A stretch of DNA of 64,000 nt, taken from assembly GCA_026004615.1 (NCBI GenBank), contig BPJM01000010.1:62001-126000 (forward strand). The letters run 5' to 3'. The position numbers and the translations under genes were made by a program. This stretch comes from Planctomycetota bacterium. Lineage in GTDB: Bacteria > Planctomycetota > J058 > J103. The first letter of the stretch is position 1. Every line of letters begins with the position of its first letter. The notes beneath the pieces are model-generated. The model saw nothing but the letters and a program-made list of their open reading frames with translations, was not told where the DNA came from and did no database searches. Shown here piece by piece: positions 27,159 through 35,416 of this stretch.

Positions 27159-29030
27159 TCAGTCCGCCGGCGCGAGCACGAAGAACAGGTGGTGGTGCGC
27201 GTCGAAGGCGGCGATGCCGCCCGAGGCCGGCTCGTAGCGCAGCTGGGTCGTCTGCACCACGCCCCCCTCGAGCGGCGCGCCGGCGCCGCGCAGCGCCTCG
27301 AGCAGCCGCTGCCCCCGGATGCCGGCCAGCTGCGCCTGCCCGCCCTCGAGCCGCACCCGCACCCAGCGCGAGGGCTCGCCGGCCGCGAACCACATCCCGG
27401 CCACCTCGGGGCTGCGGTGCGGGCTGTTGCGCGTGAAGTGCGCTCCGCTCTCGAGCTCCCGGTTGAGCGCGATCCACACGTCCCCATTGGGCATCACCAG
27501 CGGCCGGCTCAGCCGCACGCCCTGTTGCGGCAGCGGCAGGCGCACGAGCGGTCGCGCCGCGCCATCCGCCCCCATCCGCCACAGCCCGTCCGGCGCCGCG
27601 AAGACCCAGCCGCCCTGCCAGTCGGGCCTCCCGCCGAGCAGCACCAGCGGCGGCGGTCCGGCCGTGCCCGGCGCCGGCTCCAAGCGCGGCGCGAGCAAGC
27701 TCGGCACCCACAGGCCCTCGGCGTTGCGCTGCAACGACGCACACCGCACGGGGAGACTCCGCCCGCTCGCGGTCGGCCCCGAACACGCGCGGCGCCGCCA
27801 GCAGCCACGCCCGGTCGGCACGGCCTGGCACCAGGCACCAGCACCCGAGACGCTGTGCGAGACCTGCCCCCACGGCCCGGCGAGCAGCGCCGCCAGGTGG
27901 CGGTGGCTCGCCACCACCTCGTAACGCCGCTCCGCCACCCGGTAGCAGACGTAGGCGGCATGCCCGCTGCCAGCGAGCTCGATCCCCAGGGTAGACGTTG
28001 CCCGCGGCGTCGATCTCCAGCTCGGTGAAGCGCACCACCGCCGGGGCATCGCCCCAGCGGTCCCGCTCCCCCGTTGCGGCGGCGTAGAACGCCGCCACCC
28101 GCGTCCGCGCTTCAGGGCAGTGGGCCGGGGCTCGGTCGCGCCGGCGGCGAACACGAACAGCTGCCGCGCGATCGGCGGCCGACCCGTGAGCGCGGCCGCC
28201 ACCGTGAACAGCAGGTTGCCGTGGGGGTCGGCCACGAGCTGGAGCGCGCCCCGGCTGGTAGCCCACCTCCAGCCGGCCGCTGCCACGACACGCGGAACGG
28301 CACCTGCGCGAGCTCTCGGGGAGCAGGGGCGATCGCGCCGGTGGTGACCGGACTGGTGCCCGTGCCGCCCCCGGCGTAGCCACCAGGCCCCTGCTCGCCG
28401 CCGGCGGCAGGTGGGTCGGAGGCGAGGCTGTGGCGCTCGCCGGCGTCTGCACCGCCGTCGGAGGGTCTCACCGCGCGCATGCCCATCGCCATCCTCCGCA
28501 CCACCTCGGGCCGCGCCTCGACCGCACGTCCCGGTCCGAACGCCACGAAGTGGTAGCGCGCCTCGGGGCGCCCGACCGCCCATGCCTCCCAGCGGCGCGG
28601 CGGCCCGCCGGCCTGCTCGGGCCACGTACCCGTCGAGCGCACCAGCCGCCCGGGCCGACCCTCGGCGCTCAGCTCCTCGGTGCTCTGCACCTGCGCCCCG
28701 GCGAGCAGGCTCGCCACCACCGCCTGCAGCTCCTCCGCCAGCGACGGGCCCTGCTCGCCCCGCGCTGCGCGGCCGGGCGAGGTGGAAGACCGCGAGGTCG
28801 GTGCCGTGGAACACGCAGCCGACCGCCGGCGGCTCGATCTCCTCGATGCGGCGCACGCGCCAGCCCTCGGGTAACGGGATCTCGACGCGCCAGCCCGCCA
28901 CCTCTTCGACGTACCGCCCGCCGGCGGCGGCCGCCCGCGGCGGCTGCGCGGCGGCGAGCCACGCCGCCGCGGCGCTCCCCAGCAGCGCCGCGAGCCCGGC
29001 GAGCCGGCCGGTCATGCTCCCACGACGCAT
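27159..29030 (-). pseudogene. Secreted propeller-like protein, unknown function, frameshifted
   Basis: The ATG at 29030 has GGAGGA 8 nt upstream and opens a signal peptide (RLAGLAALLGSAAAAWLAAA). After the mature start VEEVAGWRVEIPLPEGWRV, the frame changes several times between about 28740 and 27760, and the longest uninterrupted part is the C-terminal 200 residues. Recurrent strands of the type DPHGNLLFTVA, DWQGGWVFAAPDGLW, PNGDVWIALNRE and FDAHHHLFFVLAP suggest a beta-propeller that reads out as repeated blades. The N-terminal part is like a secreted stress or lipid-binding domain but I cannot name it. It is convergent with the L,D-transpeptidase (36 bp apart). No catalytic motif is seen. 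Confidence 0.6.
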
Positions 29031-29355
29031 GGGGTGGTCCTCCCCGCGCGCAGCCGTGACGCGACCGGGCCGCGCGCCTGTTCCATCTCTCCCATCCGGG
29101 AGCCGCCCGCGCACGGGCTGCGTGCCGGCCCTGCCCCGGGGCGGCGGTGTGCCCCGCCCCCGTCGCCACCGCCCCAGCCGCGCGGGTGAGGGGACCAAGA
29201 GCGCAAGCCCCGCTCCCCTCCCTCTCCCCTCCGGGGAGAGGGCCGGGCTGAGGGGGCCGTGCGAGGTGCGGCGGCTGCCCACGCGAGGGCCGATCGGGCC
29301 GCTCGTGCCGCGCGCCTTCCGGGGGCAGGAGGTCTCCGGCGGCCCGGCGGGCGGT
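29031..29355. other. Intergenic region with a solitary palindromic repeat
   Basis: 325 bp between two genes on the minus strand. The only recognisable element is a single copy of the second palindrome of the large array (about 29210-29258). No coding frame is convincing. Confidence 0.5.
29210..29258. repeat. Solo copy of the array palindrome
   Basis: The sequence CTCCCCTCCCTCTCCCCTCC followed by GGGGAGAGGGCCGGGCTGAG nearly matches the second hairpin of the units at 46.6-49.8 kb. The CCCTCTCCCC/GGGGAGAGGG stem is perfect. This shows the element can exist alone. Confidence 0.7.
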
Positions 29356-29928
29356 TCAGCCCTCGCTCGCCACCGGCTCGGTCAGCGCTTCGAGCCCGCG
29401 GGCCGCCCGCTCGCCGGTCCGCTCGGACACCACATCGCCCCCGACGGCGGCGAGCGTAGCCGCACCACCCCAGACCGCGGCCCCGACCAGCGCGTTCACC
29501 GGCAGTCCCAGACCGTACGCGAGCACCTCGATCAGGTCCGAGGCGGTGTGCAGCCGCAGCAGCGCGTAGCCGATGCCGACCGCCGGTGCGAGTGCCGCCG
29601 CGCCGGAGGCCACCGCCGCCACCAGGTGGCCGACGTTGCGCTCGTCGTTCGCCCAGACGACCTGCCCCGCCAGCTCGCCGAGCCGTACCCGGTCGCCGGC
29701 GCGGGGAAAGCCCAGGCTCCAGGCGAGGCCGAGCTGGCCGGCCGAGGCGACGTAGTGCTGGCCGTCCTCGGCACGGATCAGGATGTCATCCCGGCCATCC
29801 CTGGCGATCGCCGCCATGACCTGCTCCGGGCTGACCCCCGGCTTGAGCCGGCGCAGCTCCACCTGCTCGCGCGTGAACGGCAGCGCTCCGGGCGCCACCA
29901 GCTTGCGGTCCTCGATGCGGATCTCCAT
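29356..29928 (-). CDS. Membrane protein of unknown function
   Basis: A 190-residue protein. Residues 1-95 are soluble: a short beta-rich part (MEIRIEDRKLVAPGALPF) followed by an alternating domain (ILIRAEDGQHYVASAGQL, GDRVRLGELAGQVVWANDE) that might bind a small ligand. Residues about 100-170 are hydrophobic with two or three likely membrane helices (LVAAVASGAAALAPAVGIGY, VLAYGLGLPVNALVGAAVWG). I do not recognise a family. The ATG at 29928 begins the conserved-looking strand; a much longer upstream frame exists but is low-complexity. Nothing on function can be said beyond its membrane location. Confidence 0.6.
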   Translation of the reverse strand: MEIRIEDRKLVAPGALPFTREQVELRRLKPGVSPEQVMAAIARDGRDDILIRAEDGQHYVASAGQLGLAWSLGFPRAGDRVRLGELAGQVVWANDERNVGHLVAAVASGAAALAPAVGIGYALLRLHTASDLIEVLAYGLGLPVNALVGAAVWGGAATLAAVGGDVVSERTGERAARGLEALTEPVASEG

Positions 29929-30258
29929 GGCTGGCCTCGCCGTGCCCCGCTTGCCGCCGCCCTTGGCCGCGGCAAGCCTACCACCGGCCTCGAGCCCGCG
30001 CAATGCCCTGGCGGCTGCATGTAGCAGCCGCGCGCAGGCGTGCGCCCCCTCGCCCCCACGGCTGCCCGGCCCCCGGTGCAGGCCTCCGCCGGAGCGGGCG
30101 CGGGAGAACACAACCTACAGCGCCGCTTCGTGTTGTAACTCGGCGCTTCCGGCGGCGCCCCAGCGCGTGTACCATCGGCGCCCTGCCCCGGCGCCCGCGA
30201 CGCCGGCCGGGGCTCGCGCGCGTTGCGGCGTCGAGGGTGCGTGCACGGGGTGAACGCG
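29929..30258. other. Divergent intergenic region
   Basis: 330 bp between divergent genes. It contains a small imperfect inverted repeat, ACAAC at 30109-30113 with GTTGT at 30132-30136, and a TACCAT at 30170-30175 that could be a -10 box for the EEP lipoprotein, with TTCCGG 17 nt further upstream. Otherwise nothing recognisable. Confidence 0.4.
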
Positions 30259-31182
30259 GTGCCCCCTCGCAAGCAGGACCGGCGGTGCTCGCGCGCCGGC
30301 CGCCCGGCGCGGTGGATGGCGGTGCTGCTCGCCGCGGCGCTCGGAGCGGGCGGATGCGGGGAGGCGGGCAGCTCCGGCGGCGGGGCACGACGCCCCGCTG
30401 CCCCGGCCACGAGCGGCGAGTTCGATCTGCTCACCTACAACGTTCACGGACTGCCGGACAGCTTCGCGCGCGGGCGCACGCCCAGCCGGGACGTACCGCT
30501 GATCGGTCCTTTGCTCAACGGCTACACGCTGGTGCTGGTGCAGGAGGACTTCTGGTACCACGACGAGCTGGCGGCGCAGGCACTGCACGCCTACCGCTCG
30601 GTGCCGCTGAGCGGGCACACCACCCCGCTGAACGACGGGCTCAACCGGTTCTCGGATCTGCCGCTCGGACCGCACGTGCGCATCCCGTGGGCGGCGTGCT
30701 ACGGGCTGTACGACGCGGGCAACGACTGCCTGGCCGCCAAGGGTTTTGCGGTCTCGAGCGTGGAGCTGGCAGCCGGGGTGGCGATCTGGGTCTACAACCT
30801 GCACGCCGACGCCGGGGGCGGCATCGCCGATGCGGGCACGCGCGAGCTGCAGTTCGCGCAGCTGCGCGAGCACATCCTGCGCGAGGCCGCGGGCCGAGCC
30901 CTGATCGTCGCGGGCGACACCAACCTGCACGGGTTCGACCCGCAGGACGAACCGGTGCTGCAGGACTTCATGGCGGCGACCGGCCTGGCGGACAGCTGCC
31001 GCTTCCTCGGCTGCGGGCAGGAGAGGATCGACCGGGTGCTGTTCCGCGGCGGCGCGGACGTGGCGCTGCAGCCGGTGCTGTGGCGGATCGCCACCGAGTT
31101 CGTCGACGCGAGCGGCCGCGACCTCAGCGACCACAAGGCCATCCACGTCCGCTTCCGCTGGTCGCTCCAGGCCCGCCCCTAG
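30259..31182 (+). CDS. Endonuclease/exonuclease/phosphatase-family lipoprotein, sphingomyelinase-like
   Basis: A 307-residue exported hydrolase of the EEP fold. A basic start is followed by a hydrophobic segment and the lipobox LGAGGC, so it is probably membrane-anchored outside the cytoplasm. Fold motifs in order: LLTYNVHGLP, LVQEDFW (metal-binding Glu), VYNLHADAG, VAGDTNLHG (catalytic Asp and Asn), IDRVL, and the terminal LSDHKAI with the catalytic Asp-His. All are intact. Substrates in this superfamily include sphingomyelin, phosphoinositides and nucleic acids; secreted bacterial members are often phospholipases C. The start is uncertain: GTG 30259 with GGGGTG upstream is used, and TTG 30223 or ATG 30316 are alternatives. 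Confidence 0.85.
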   Translation: MPPRKQDRRCSRAGRPARWMAVLLAAALGAGGCGEAGSSGGGARRPAAPATSGEFDLLTYNVHGLPDSFARGRTPSRDVPLIGPLLNGYTLVLVQEDFWYHDELAAQALHAYRSVPLSGHTTPLNDGLNRFSDLPLGPHVRIPWAACYGLYDAGNDCLAAKGFAVSSVELAAGVAIWVYNLHADAGGGIADAGTRELQFAQLREHILREAAGRALIVAGDTNLHGFDPQDEPVLQDFMAATGLADSCRFLGCGQERIDRVLFRGGADVALQPVLWRIATEFVDASGRDLSDHKAIHVRFRWSLQARP

Positions 31183-31477
31183 CGCCCGTTCCGATTCCGT
31201 GCAGCGTTCCGCGGCAAGCAGTCCCTCACCCCTTCGCGCAGCGGCTTCGAGGGGCCCCGGCCAGGTCGAGCGACAACGATCCGCAGCGCGCTCGGTTCTC
31301 GGATGGACCCTGAAGGCGCGGGGCTCGGGACACGCTCCCCGGACGAGCCCGCCGGTGCCGGGCATACCCGTGGATCGCGCCGCGCTCGCCAGCCGGCCTC
31401 ACCCGGGTGCGGCGTCTGCGCGCCGGTGGCCCGGCACGGTGCCGCTGCCACCACCACCCATCCGAGGAGGCCTCGCC

Positions 31478-31840
31478 ATGCCCAGGCTCGCCTTCGTGGC
31501 CACGCACGGCTCGGAGAACCCGACCAAGGCGTGCTTTCCCTTCCTGCAGGCCAAGAACGCCGTCGAGGACGGCATGGAGGCGGAACTGTCGCTGATCGGG
31601 GATGCGGTCGTGCTCATGCGCGACGCGGTCCGCGACGCGGTGGTTCCGGTCGGCTGGCCGCCGCTCAAGGAGCTGTTCCAGGCGGTGGTGGACCTGCGCA
31701 TCCCGGTCTATGTCTGAAAGGGCTGCTCCGTCGCCCGGGGGGTGACCGACGCGGACCTCGAAGGCAAGAACGCCCAGTGGGATACGCCGCTGGGTTTCGT
31801 GCAGCGCGCGGCGAAGGTGGACAACGTCATCACGATCTGA
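31478..31840 (+). CDS. DsrE-family protein with in-frame UGA: probable selenoprotein
   Basis: Translated with UGA as selenocysteine, this is a 120-residue protein of the DsrE/DsrF fold: N-terminal FVATHGSENPTKA, then PVYV-Sec80-KGCSVARGV, ending VDNVITI. The TGA at 31715-31717 takes the place of the first cysteine of a CxxC motif (Sec80-Lys-Gly-Cys83), exactly where homologs of this family commonly have cysteine. Downstream codons continue the fold in the same frame for 40 residues to a normal stop. The ATG has GAGGAGG 7 nt upstream. A GC-rich hairpin begins 11 nt after the UGA, in the place of a bacterial SECIS. DsrE-like proteins handle sulfur in persulfide transfer. A TGC-to-TGA error is the main alternative. 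Confidence 0.8.
31729..31751 (+). promoter_or_regulatory. Candidate bacterial SECIS hairpin
   Basis: CGTCG at 31729-31733 pairs perfectly with CGACG at 31747-31751. Inside, CCC (31734-31736) can pair with GGG (31740-31742), leaving a GGG tip that starts 19 nt after the UGA, with TGAC bulged on the 3' side. Distance and a G at the tip fit known bacterial SECIS rules. Confidence 0.5.
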
Positions 31841-31846
31841 CCGAGC

Positions 31847-31873
31847 GGCGGGGCCAGGCCCCAGGGCCCCGCC
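31847..31873 (+). terminator. Terminator-like hairpin after the DsrE gene
   Basis: GGCGGGGCC at 31847-31855 pairs perfectly with GGCCCCGCC at 31865-31873 around a 9-nt loop, 6 nt after the stop. There is no T-run, so termination strength is uncertain. Confidence 0.5.
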
Positions 31874-31978
31874 AGCCGTTGCGGTCTGCTGCGGCCGCGC
31901 GGGCGAGCAGCCCCGCCGCGGGCGGGAGCGCGGAGCCCGCGCGTGCCGCGGCCTGCCGCCGCAGCGACGCCACTGCCC

Positions 31979-31984
31979 TATAAT
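31979..31984 (+). promoter_or_regulatory. -10 box for the LPS-core pair
   Basis: A consensus TATAAT, 23 nt before the ATG at 32008. No good -35 hexamer is visible at 16-18 nt. GAGGT in the leader (31991-31995) may serve as ribosome-binding site. Confidence 0.5.
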
Positions 31985-32007
31985 GACGCCGAGGTCGAAG
32001 GCGATCG

Positions 32008-33234
32008 ATGCGAGCCATGAGCGCGTCCGCGAGCCGCTCGCAGCTGCCGCTCGCCGCGCCGCCCGGGAGCGTCTGCCTGCTCCGGCTGTCGGCGATCGGG
32101 GACGTCTGCCATACCGTGCCCGTGGTGCGCACGCTGCAGGCGGTCTGGCCCCAGACCCGGCTGACCTGGATCATCGGGCGGCTGGAGGCAGAGCTGGTCG
32201 GGGATCTCCCGGGGGTCGAGTTCATCGTCTACGACAAGGCGGGCGGGGTGCGCGCCTGGTGGGAGCTGCAGCGGCGGCTCAGGCGGCGCCGCTTCGAGGT
32301 GCTGCTGCACATGCAGGCGGCGCTGCGCGCCAATCTGGTGGCGCTCTGCGTGCGGGCCCCGTTGCGGCTCGGCTTCGACCGCGCGCGGGCGCGCGACCTG
32401 CAGTGGTTGTGCACCAACGCGCGCATCGCCGCATCGCCGCGCGCGCACGTGATCGACGGGCTGTTCGCCTTCCTGCAGGCGCTGGGGGTGCGCGAGCGCG
32501 TGCTGCGCTGGGAGATCCCGATCCCCGAGGCGGCGCGCGCGCGGGCGCGGCGCTGGCTCGGCCCGCCGGAGGCCGATGGCGGCCCGCCGCTGCTCGTGAT
32601 CAGCCCGTGCGCGAGCGAGCGCTGGAACAACTTCCGCGACTGGCCGCCCGAGCGCTACGCAGCGGTCGCCGAGCACGCCGCGAGAAGCTACGGGGCGCGG
32701 GTGGTGCTGACCGGCGGGCCGAGCGCGCGCGAACGCCGTGCTGCGGCACGGATCGGAGCCGCCGCTCCAGGTATCGAGCTGGTCGATCTGGTGGGCCGCA
32801 CCGGTCTCAAGGAACTCCTGGCGATCCTGGAGCGCGCGCGCGCGCTGGTGGCGCCCGACAGCGGGCCGCTGCACCTGGCGGACGCGCTCGGCGTGCCCGC
32901 CATCGGCCTGTTCGCGACGTCCAACCCGCAGCGTACCGGGCCGGTGCGCGATGCGCGTTGGATCGTCAACCGCTACCCCGACGCGGTGCGCGCCGCGTTC
33001 GGGCGCGAGGTCGAGGAGATCCGCTGGGGGCGGCGGGTGCGCGATCCGGCGGCCATGGACCGCGTCACGGTGGCGGACGTCATCGAACGGCTGGACGCGG
33101 TGTTTGCGCGCGCGCCGCGCCCGGGCCCGCTTGCCCCGAGCACGGCACCTGGCCCGGGCGGGCCAGGCCTGCAGCGCACCACGCCCGCCGTCTCCGGGCA
33201 GGCGCACGCCGGCACGGGGCACGGCGAGCCATGA
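32008..33234 (+). CDS. Family-9 glycosyltransferase (heptosyltransferase-like)
   Basis: A 408-residue GT-B-fold enzyme. The N-terminal LLRLSAIGDVCHTVPVVRTL is the classical opening of ADP-heptose:LPS heptosyltransferases, and the C-terminal domain carries ISPCASERWNNFRDW, LVDLVGRTGLKELLAILERA and VAPDSGPLHLADALGVPAIGLF, which line the ADP-sugar site. It would add a sugar, probably heptose, to the inner core of lipopolysaccharide at the cytoplasmic face. The last 45 residues are a Pro/Gly-rich tail. The following kinase-like gene overlaps by 4 bp (ATGA), so the two are translationally coupled. Which heptose (I, II or III) is transferred cannot be told. Confidence 0.9.
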   Translation: MRAMSASASRSQLPLAAPPGSVCLLRLSAIGDVCHTVPVVRTLQAVWPQTRLTWIIGRLEAELVGDLPGVEFIVYDKAGGVRAWWELQRRLRRRRFEVLLHMQAALRANLVALCVRAPLRLGFDRARARDLQWLCTNARIAASPRAHVIDGLFAFLQALGVRERVLRWEIPIPEAARARARRWLGPPEADGGPPLLVISPCASERWNNFRDWPPERYAAVAEHAARSYGARVVLTGGPSARERRAAARIGAAAPGIELVDLVGRTGLKELLAILERARALVAPDSGPLHLADALGVPAIGLFATSNPQRTGPVRDARWIVNRYPDAVRAAFGREVEEIRWGRRVRDPAAMDRVTVADVIERLDAVFARAPRPGPLAPSTAPGPGGPGLQRTTPAVSGQAHAGTGHGEP

Positions 33235-34127
33235 GACCGCACGGAGCTGCCGCCATGCCCGAGGCCGCCGCGGGCACGAGCCCCGGCCCCGTGCGCGAGC
33301 GGCGCGCCGGGCCCTGGCGGCTCTGCTGGGACGCGGCACAGCTGCCAGCGGCACTGTGCGGCCGGCTGGAACGGCTCGGCGAGCTGTTCTCCGATCCGCG
33401 TGCCGTCCGCTACAACCTCTGTCACACCGCCGAGACGATCCGCTGGGACGAGCCCGAGGCGGGCGCGCTGTTCGTCAAGCGCTACCGCACGCGCAACCGG
33501 CTCGACGGGCTCAAGAATCGCTTCCGCCGCTCCCGCGCGCGCAAGGCGTGGGAGGCGGGCCGGCGGCTGGCGGCGCTCGGAGTGGCGACGGGGCTTCCGC
33601 TCGCGCTCGCCGAGCGGCGGCGCGGGCTGCGGCTCGAGGAGGCCTACCTCGTCACCCGGGCGGTGCCCCATGCCGGCAACGTGCTGGAATGGTTCCGCGA
33701 TCATGCGCGGAGCCGGCCCCGACTGCGGGCGTGCTTCGTGCGGGCGCTGGCGCGGCATCTGCGGGCGCTGCACGAGCGCGGGATCGACCTGCGCGACCTC
33801 AAGGGGACCAACGTGCTGGTGTGCGCGCCAGCGCCCCCGGCGGGCGCGGAGCAGCCCTGGAGCCCGCTCTGGCAGTTCGCCCACATCGATCTGGATCGTG
33901 CCGCCTTCGACCGTCGCCTTCGCGAGCGCGACCGGATCCGGGCTCTGGTCTATCTCGACGCCTCGTACGCCGGGCTGGCGAGCCGCGCCGACCGGCTCCG
34001 GTTCCTGCTGGCGTACCTCGGCCCCGGGGAGGCGGCGGACCGCGCGCGGGTGCGCCGCATGGCGCGCGCGATCGAGCGCGGTACCGCCGAGCGGCTGCGG
34101 CGCCGCCGCCCGCCGCTCACATCGTGA
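33231..34127 (+). CDS. Kdo/lipopolysaccharide-core kinase-like protein (KdkA/WaaP family)
   Basis: A 298-residue protein of the Kdo-kinase family, which has a protein-kinase fold. The ATP-lysine lies in ALFVKRYRTRNRLDGLKNRF, the catalytic loop is LRDLKGTNVLV (Asp, Lys, Asn), and the metal-binding Asp is in FAHIDLDRA. The length fits enzymes that phosphorylate Kdo or heptose in the LPS inner core. Its ATG overlaps the stop of the heptosyltransferase, consistent with a shared job on core assembly. The substrate sugar is inferred, not proven. The 3' end overlaps the convergent DUF481 gene by 11 bp, and the two stops lie in a short TCAC/GTGA palindrome. Confidence 0.82.
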   Translation: MRPHGAAAMPEAAAGTSPGPVRERRAGPWRLCWDAAQLPAALCGRLERLGELFSDPRAVRYNLCHTAETIRWDEPEAGALFVKRYRTRNRLDGLKNRFRRSRARKAWEAGRRLAALGVATGLPLALAERRRGLRLEEAYLVTRAVPHAGNVLEWFRDHARSRPRLRACFVRALARHLRALHERGIDLRDLKGTNVLVCAPAPPAGAEQPWSPLWQFAHIDLDRAAFDRRLRERDRIRALVYLDASYAGLASRADRLRFLLAYLGPGEAADRARVRRMARAIERGTAERLRRRRPPLTS

Positions 34128-35211
34128 AGCTGTAGCCGAGGCCCAGGATGTAGCTCACGTCCTCGCGCTCGAAGCCTGCCGACGGCTCGTTGTCGTAGCG
34201 GAACTCCACCTCGGTCGAGGCGAAGAAGCCCTGCCACACCGTAAACCGCAGGCCGGTGTTGGTGTTGACGAACCAGTCGTCGAGCTCCTCCAGCCCCACG
34301 AAGAGCTCCGCCCGGTGGAAGAAGGCGACCTGTTCGGGCACGATCTTCCACTTCACCTCCCAGGCGAGCCGTCCCGACACGGAGCGGGTGTCCTCCCCAT
34401 CGCGCCGGTCGTCCGAGACGTAGGAGATGCCCGCCTCGGTGAACAGCTCCAGATCCGCGCTCTCCACCCACTGGTACCCCACCCCGCCGCCGAAGGTGGC
34501 GCGCAGATCGAGGTCGCGGAACCGGTCGTTCAGGAACGAGGCCTGGGTGAACAGGAAGGCGTCGTTGAGGAAGAAGTCGAGTTTCGTCGAGGCCGAGGTG
34601 TTGCGGGCGATCAGCTCGTCTTCGGCCCGGTCCTTGGCGTAGTTGGACGCCCCCGCCAGGTTGAGCCGCAGCCGCTTGGCGCGCGCGGTGAACTCGGCGC
34701 TGCCGCTGGCGTTGGTCTGGCGCGTGTTGCCGCTGGTGATGGTGGCGCCCAGGCGCACGCTCCCGCTGTAGCGCACCGGCTTGGCCGGCGGCGGGTTGAT
34801 CGCGGTGACGCGCCCCAGCCGGATGCGCGGCGCGTCCAGCACGTCCGCGGGCGCGATCCGGACCAGTCCCACGCCCTCCTTGGCGACCCGTCCGTTGAGC
34901 ACCGTGCCGTCGGCGAGCACCACCGGCAGCGCTGCCTCGGTCGACAGCGTCGCCACCTCCTCCCAGCGGATGGTCACCTTCTCTCCCCACGGGGCCGCGA
35001 GCACGAGCTTGCCGTCGCTCATCCCCTCGATCTTGCCCGTGAGGCGGTCGCCGTTGCGCAGCCAGACCTCGTCGGCGCGCGCGGGCACGCCGGCCAGCGC
35101 TGCGCTCGCAAGGAGCGCCGCCATCCACGGCCATCGGCGGCGGCCGGTCCCGAGCCGGGCCGCGGGCCGCCGCCGGCCGCGCGGCGGCGCCGGTGTCTCC
35201 GTCTCGCACAT
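34117..35211 (-). CDS. DUF481-family outer-membrane beta-barrel with N-terminal SH3-like domain
   Basis: A 364-residue exported protein. After the signal peptide (WMAALLASAALAGVPARA) come two copies of an SH3/LSm-like strand pattern (DEVWLRNGDRLTGKIEGM, VVLADGTVLNGRVAKEGV). From about residue 140 onward there is a DUF481 barrel of alternating amphipathic strands (GSVRLGATITSGNTRQ, FTARAKRLRLNLAGASNYA, DLELFTEAGISYVSDD) ending in aromatic Phe-Thr-Met, typical for BAM-dependent insertion. The role is unknown; relatives are putative outer-membrane proteins linked to salt or stress. The ATG at 35211 is chosen over one 15 nt upstream because GGAGGG precedes it by 8 nt. The SH3-like opening recurs in the protein at 52.7 kb. 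Confidence 0.85.
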   Translation of the reverse strand: MCETETPAPPRGRRRPAARLGTGRRRWPWMAALLASAALAGVPARADEVWLRNGDRLTGKIEGMSDGKLVLAAPWGEKVTIRWEEVATLSTEAALPVVLADGTVLNGRVAKEGVGLVRIAPADVLDAPRIRLGRVTAINPPPAKPVRYSGSVRLGATITSGNTRQTNASGSAEFTARAKRLRLNLAGASNYAKDRAEDELIARNTSASTKLDFFLNDAFLFTQASFLNDRFRDLDLRATFGGGVGYQWVESADLELFTEAGISYVSDDRRDGEDTRSVSGRLAWEVKWKIVPEQVAFFHRAELFVGLEELDDWFVNTNTGLRFTVWQGFFASTEVEFRYDNEPSAGFEREDVSYILGLGYSFTM

Positions 35212-35416
35212 GCTCGCGCCCTCCATGCGATGCTGCGGGCGCGAAATCATGCCCCGGCTCCACTCCGCAGTCAACGAGCCGCGGCGCCGCTCTGACCGTG
35301 CAGCGCACCACTGCCAGGCCGCCCGCGGCGCCCATGGGCCCTCCTGCCCCCTGGCGGGGCCGCCTGCACCGCCGTACAGCCGCGCTGTCCCCGCGCCGAT
35401 AACCCAGGAGGATCGC

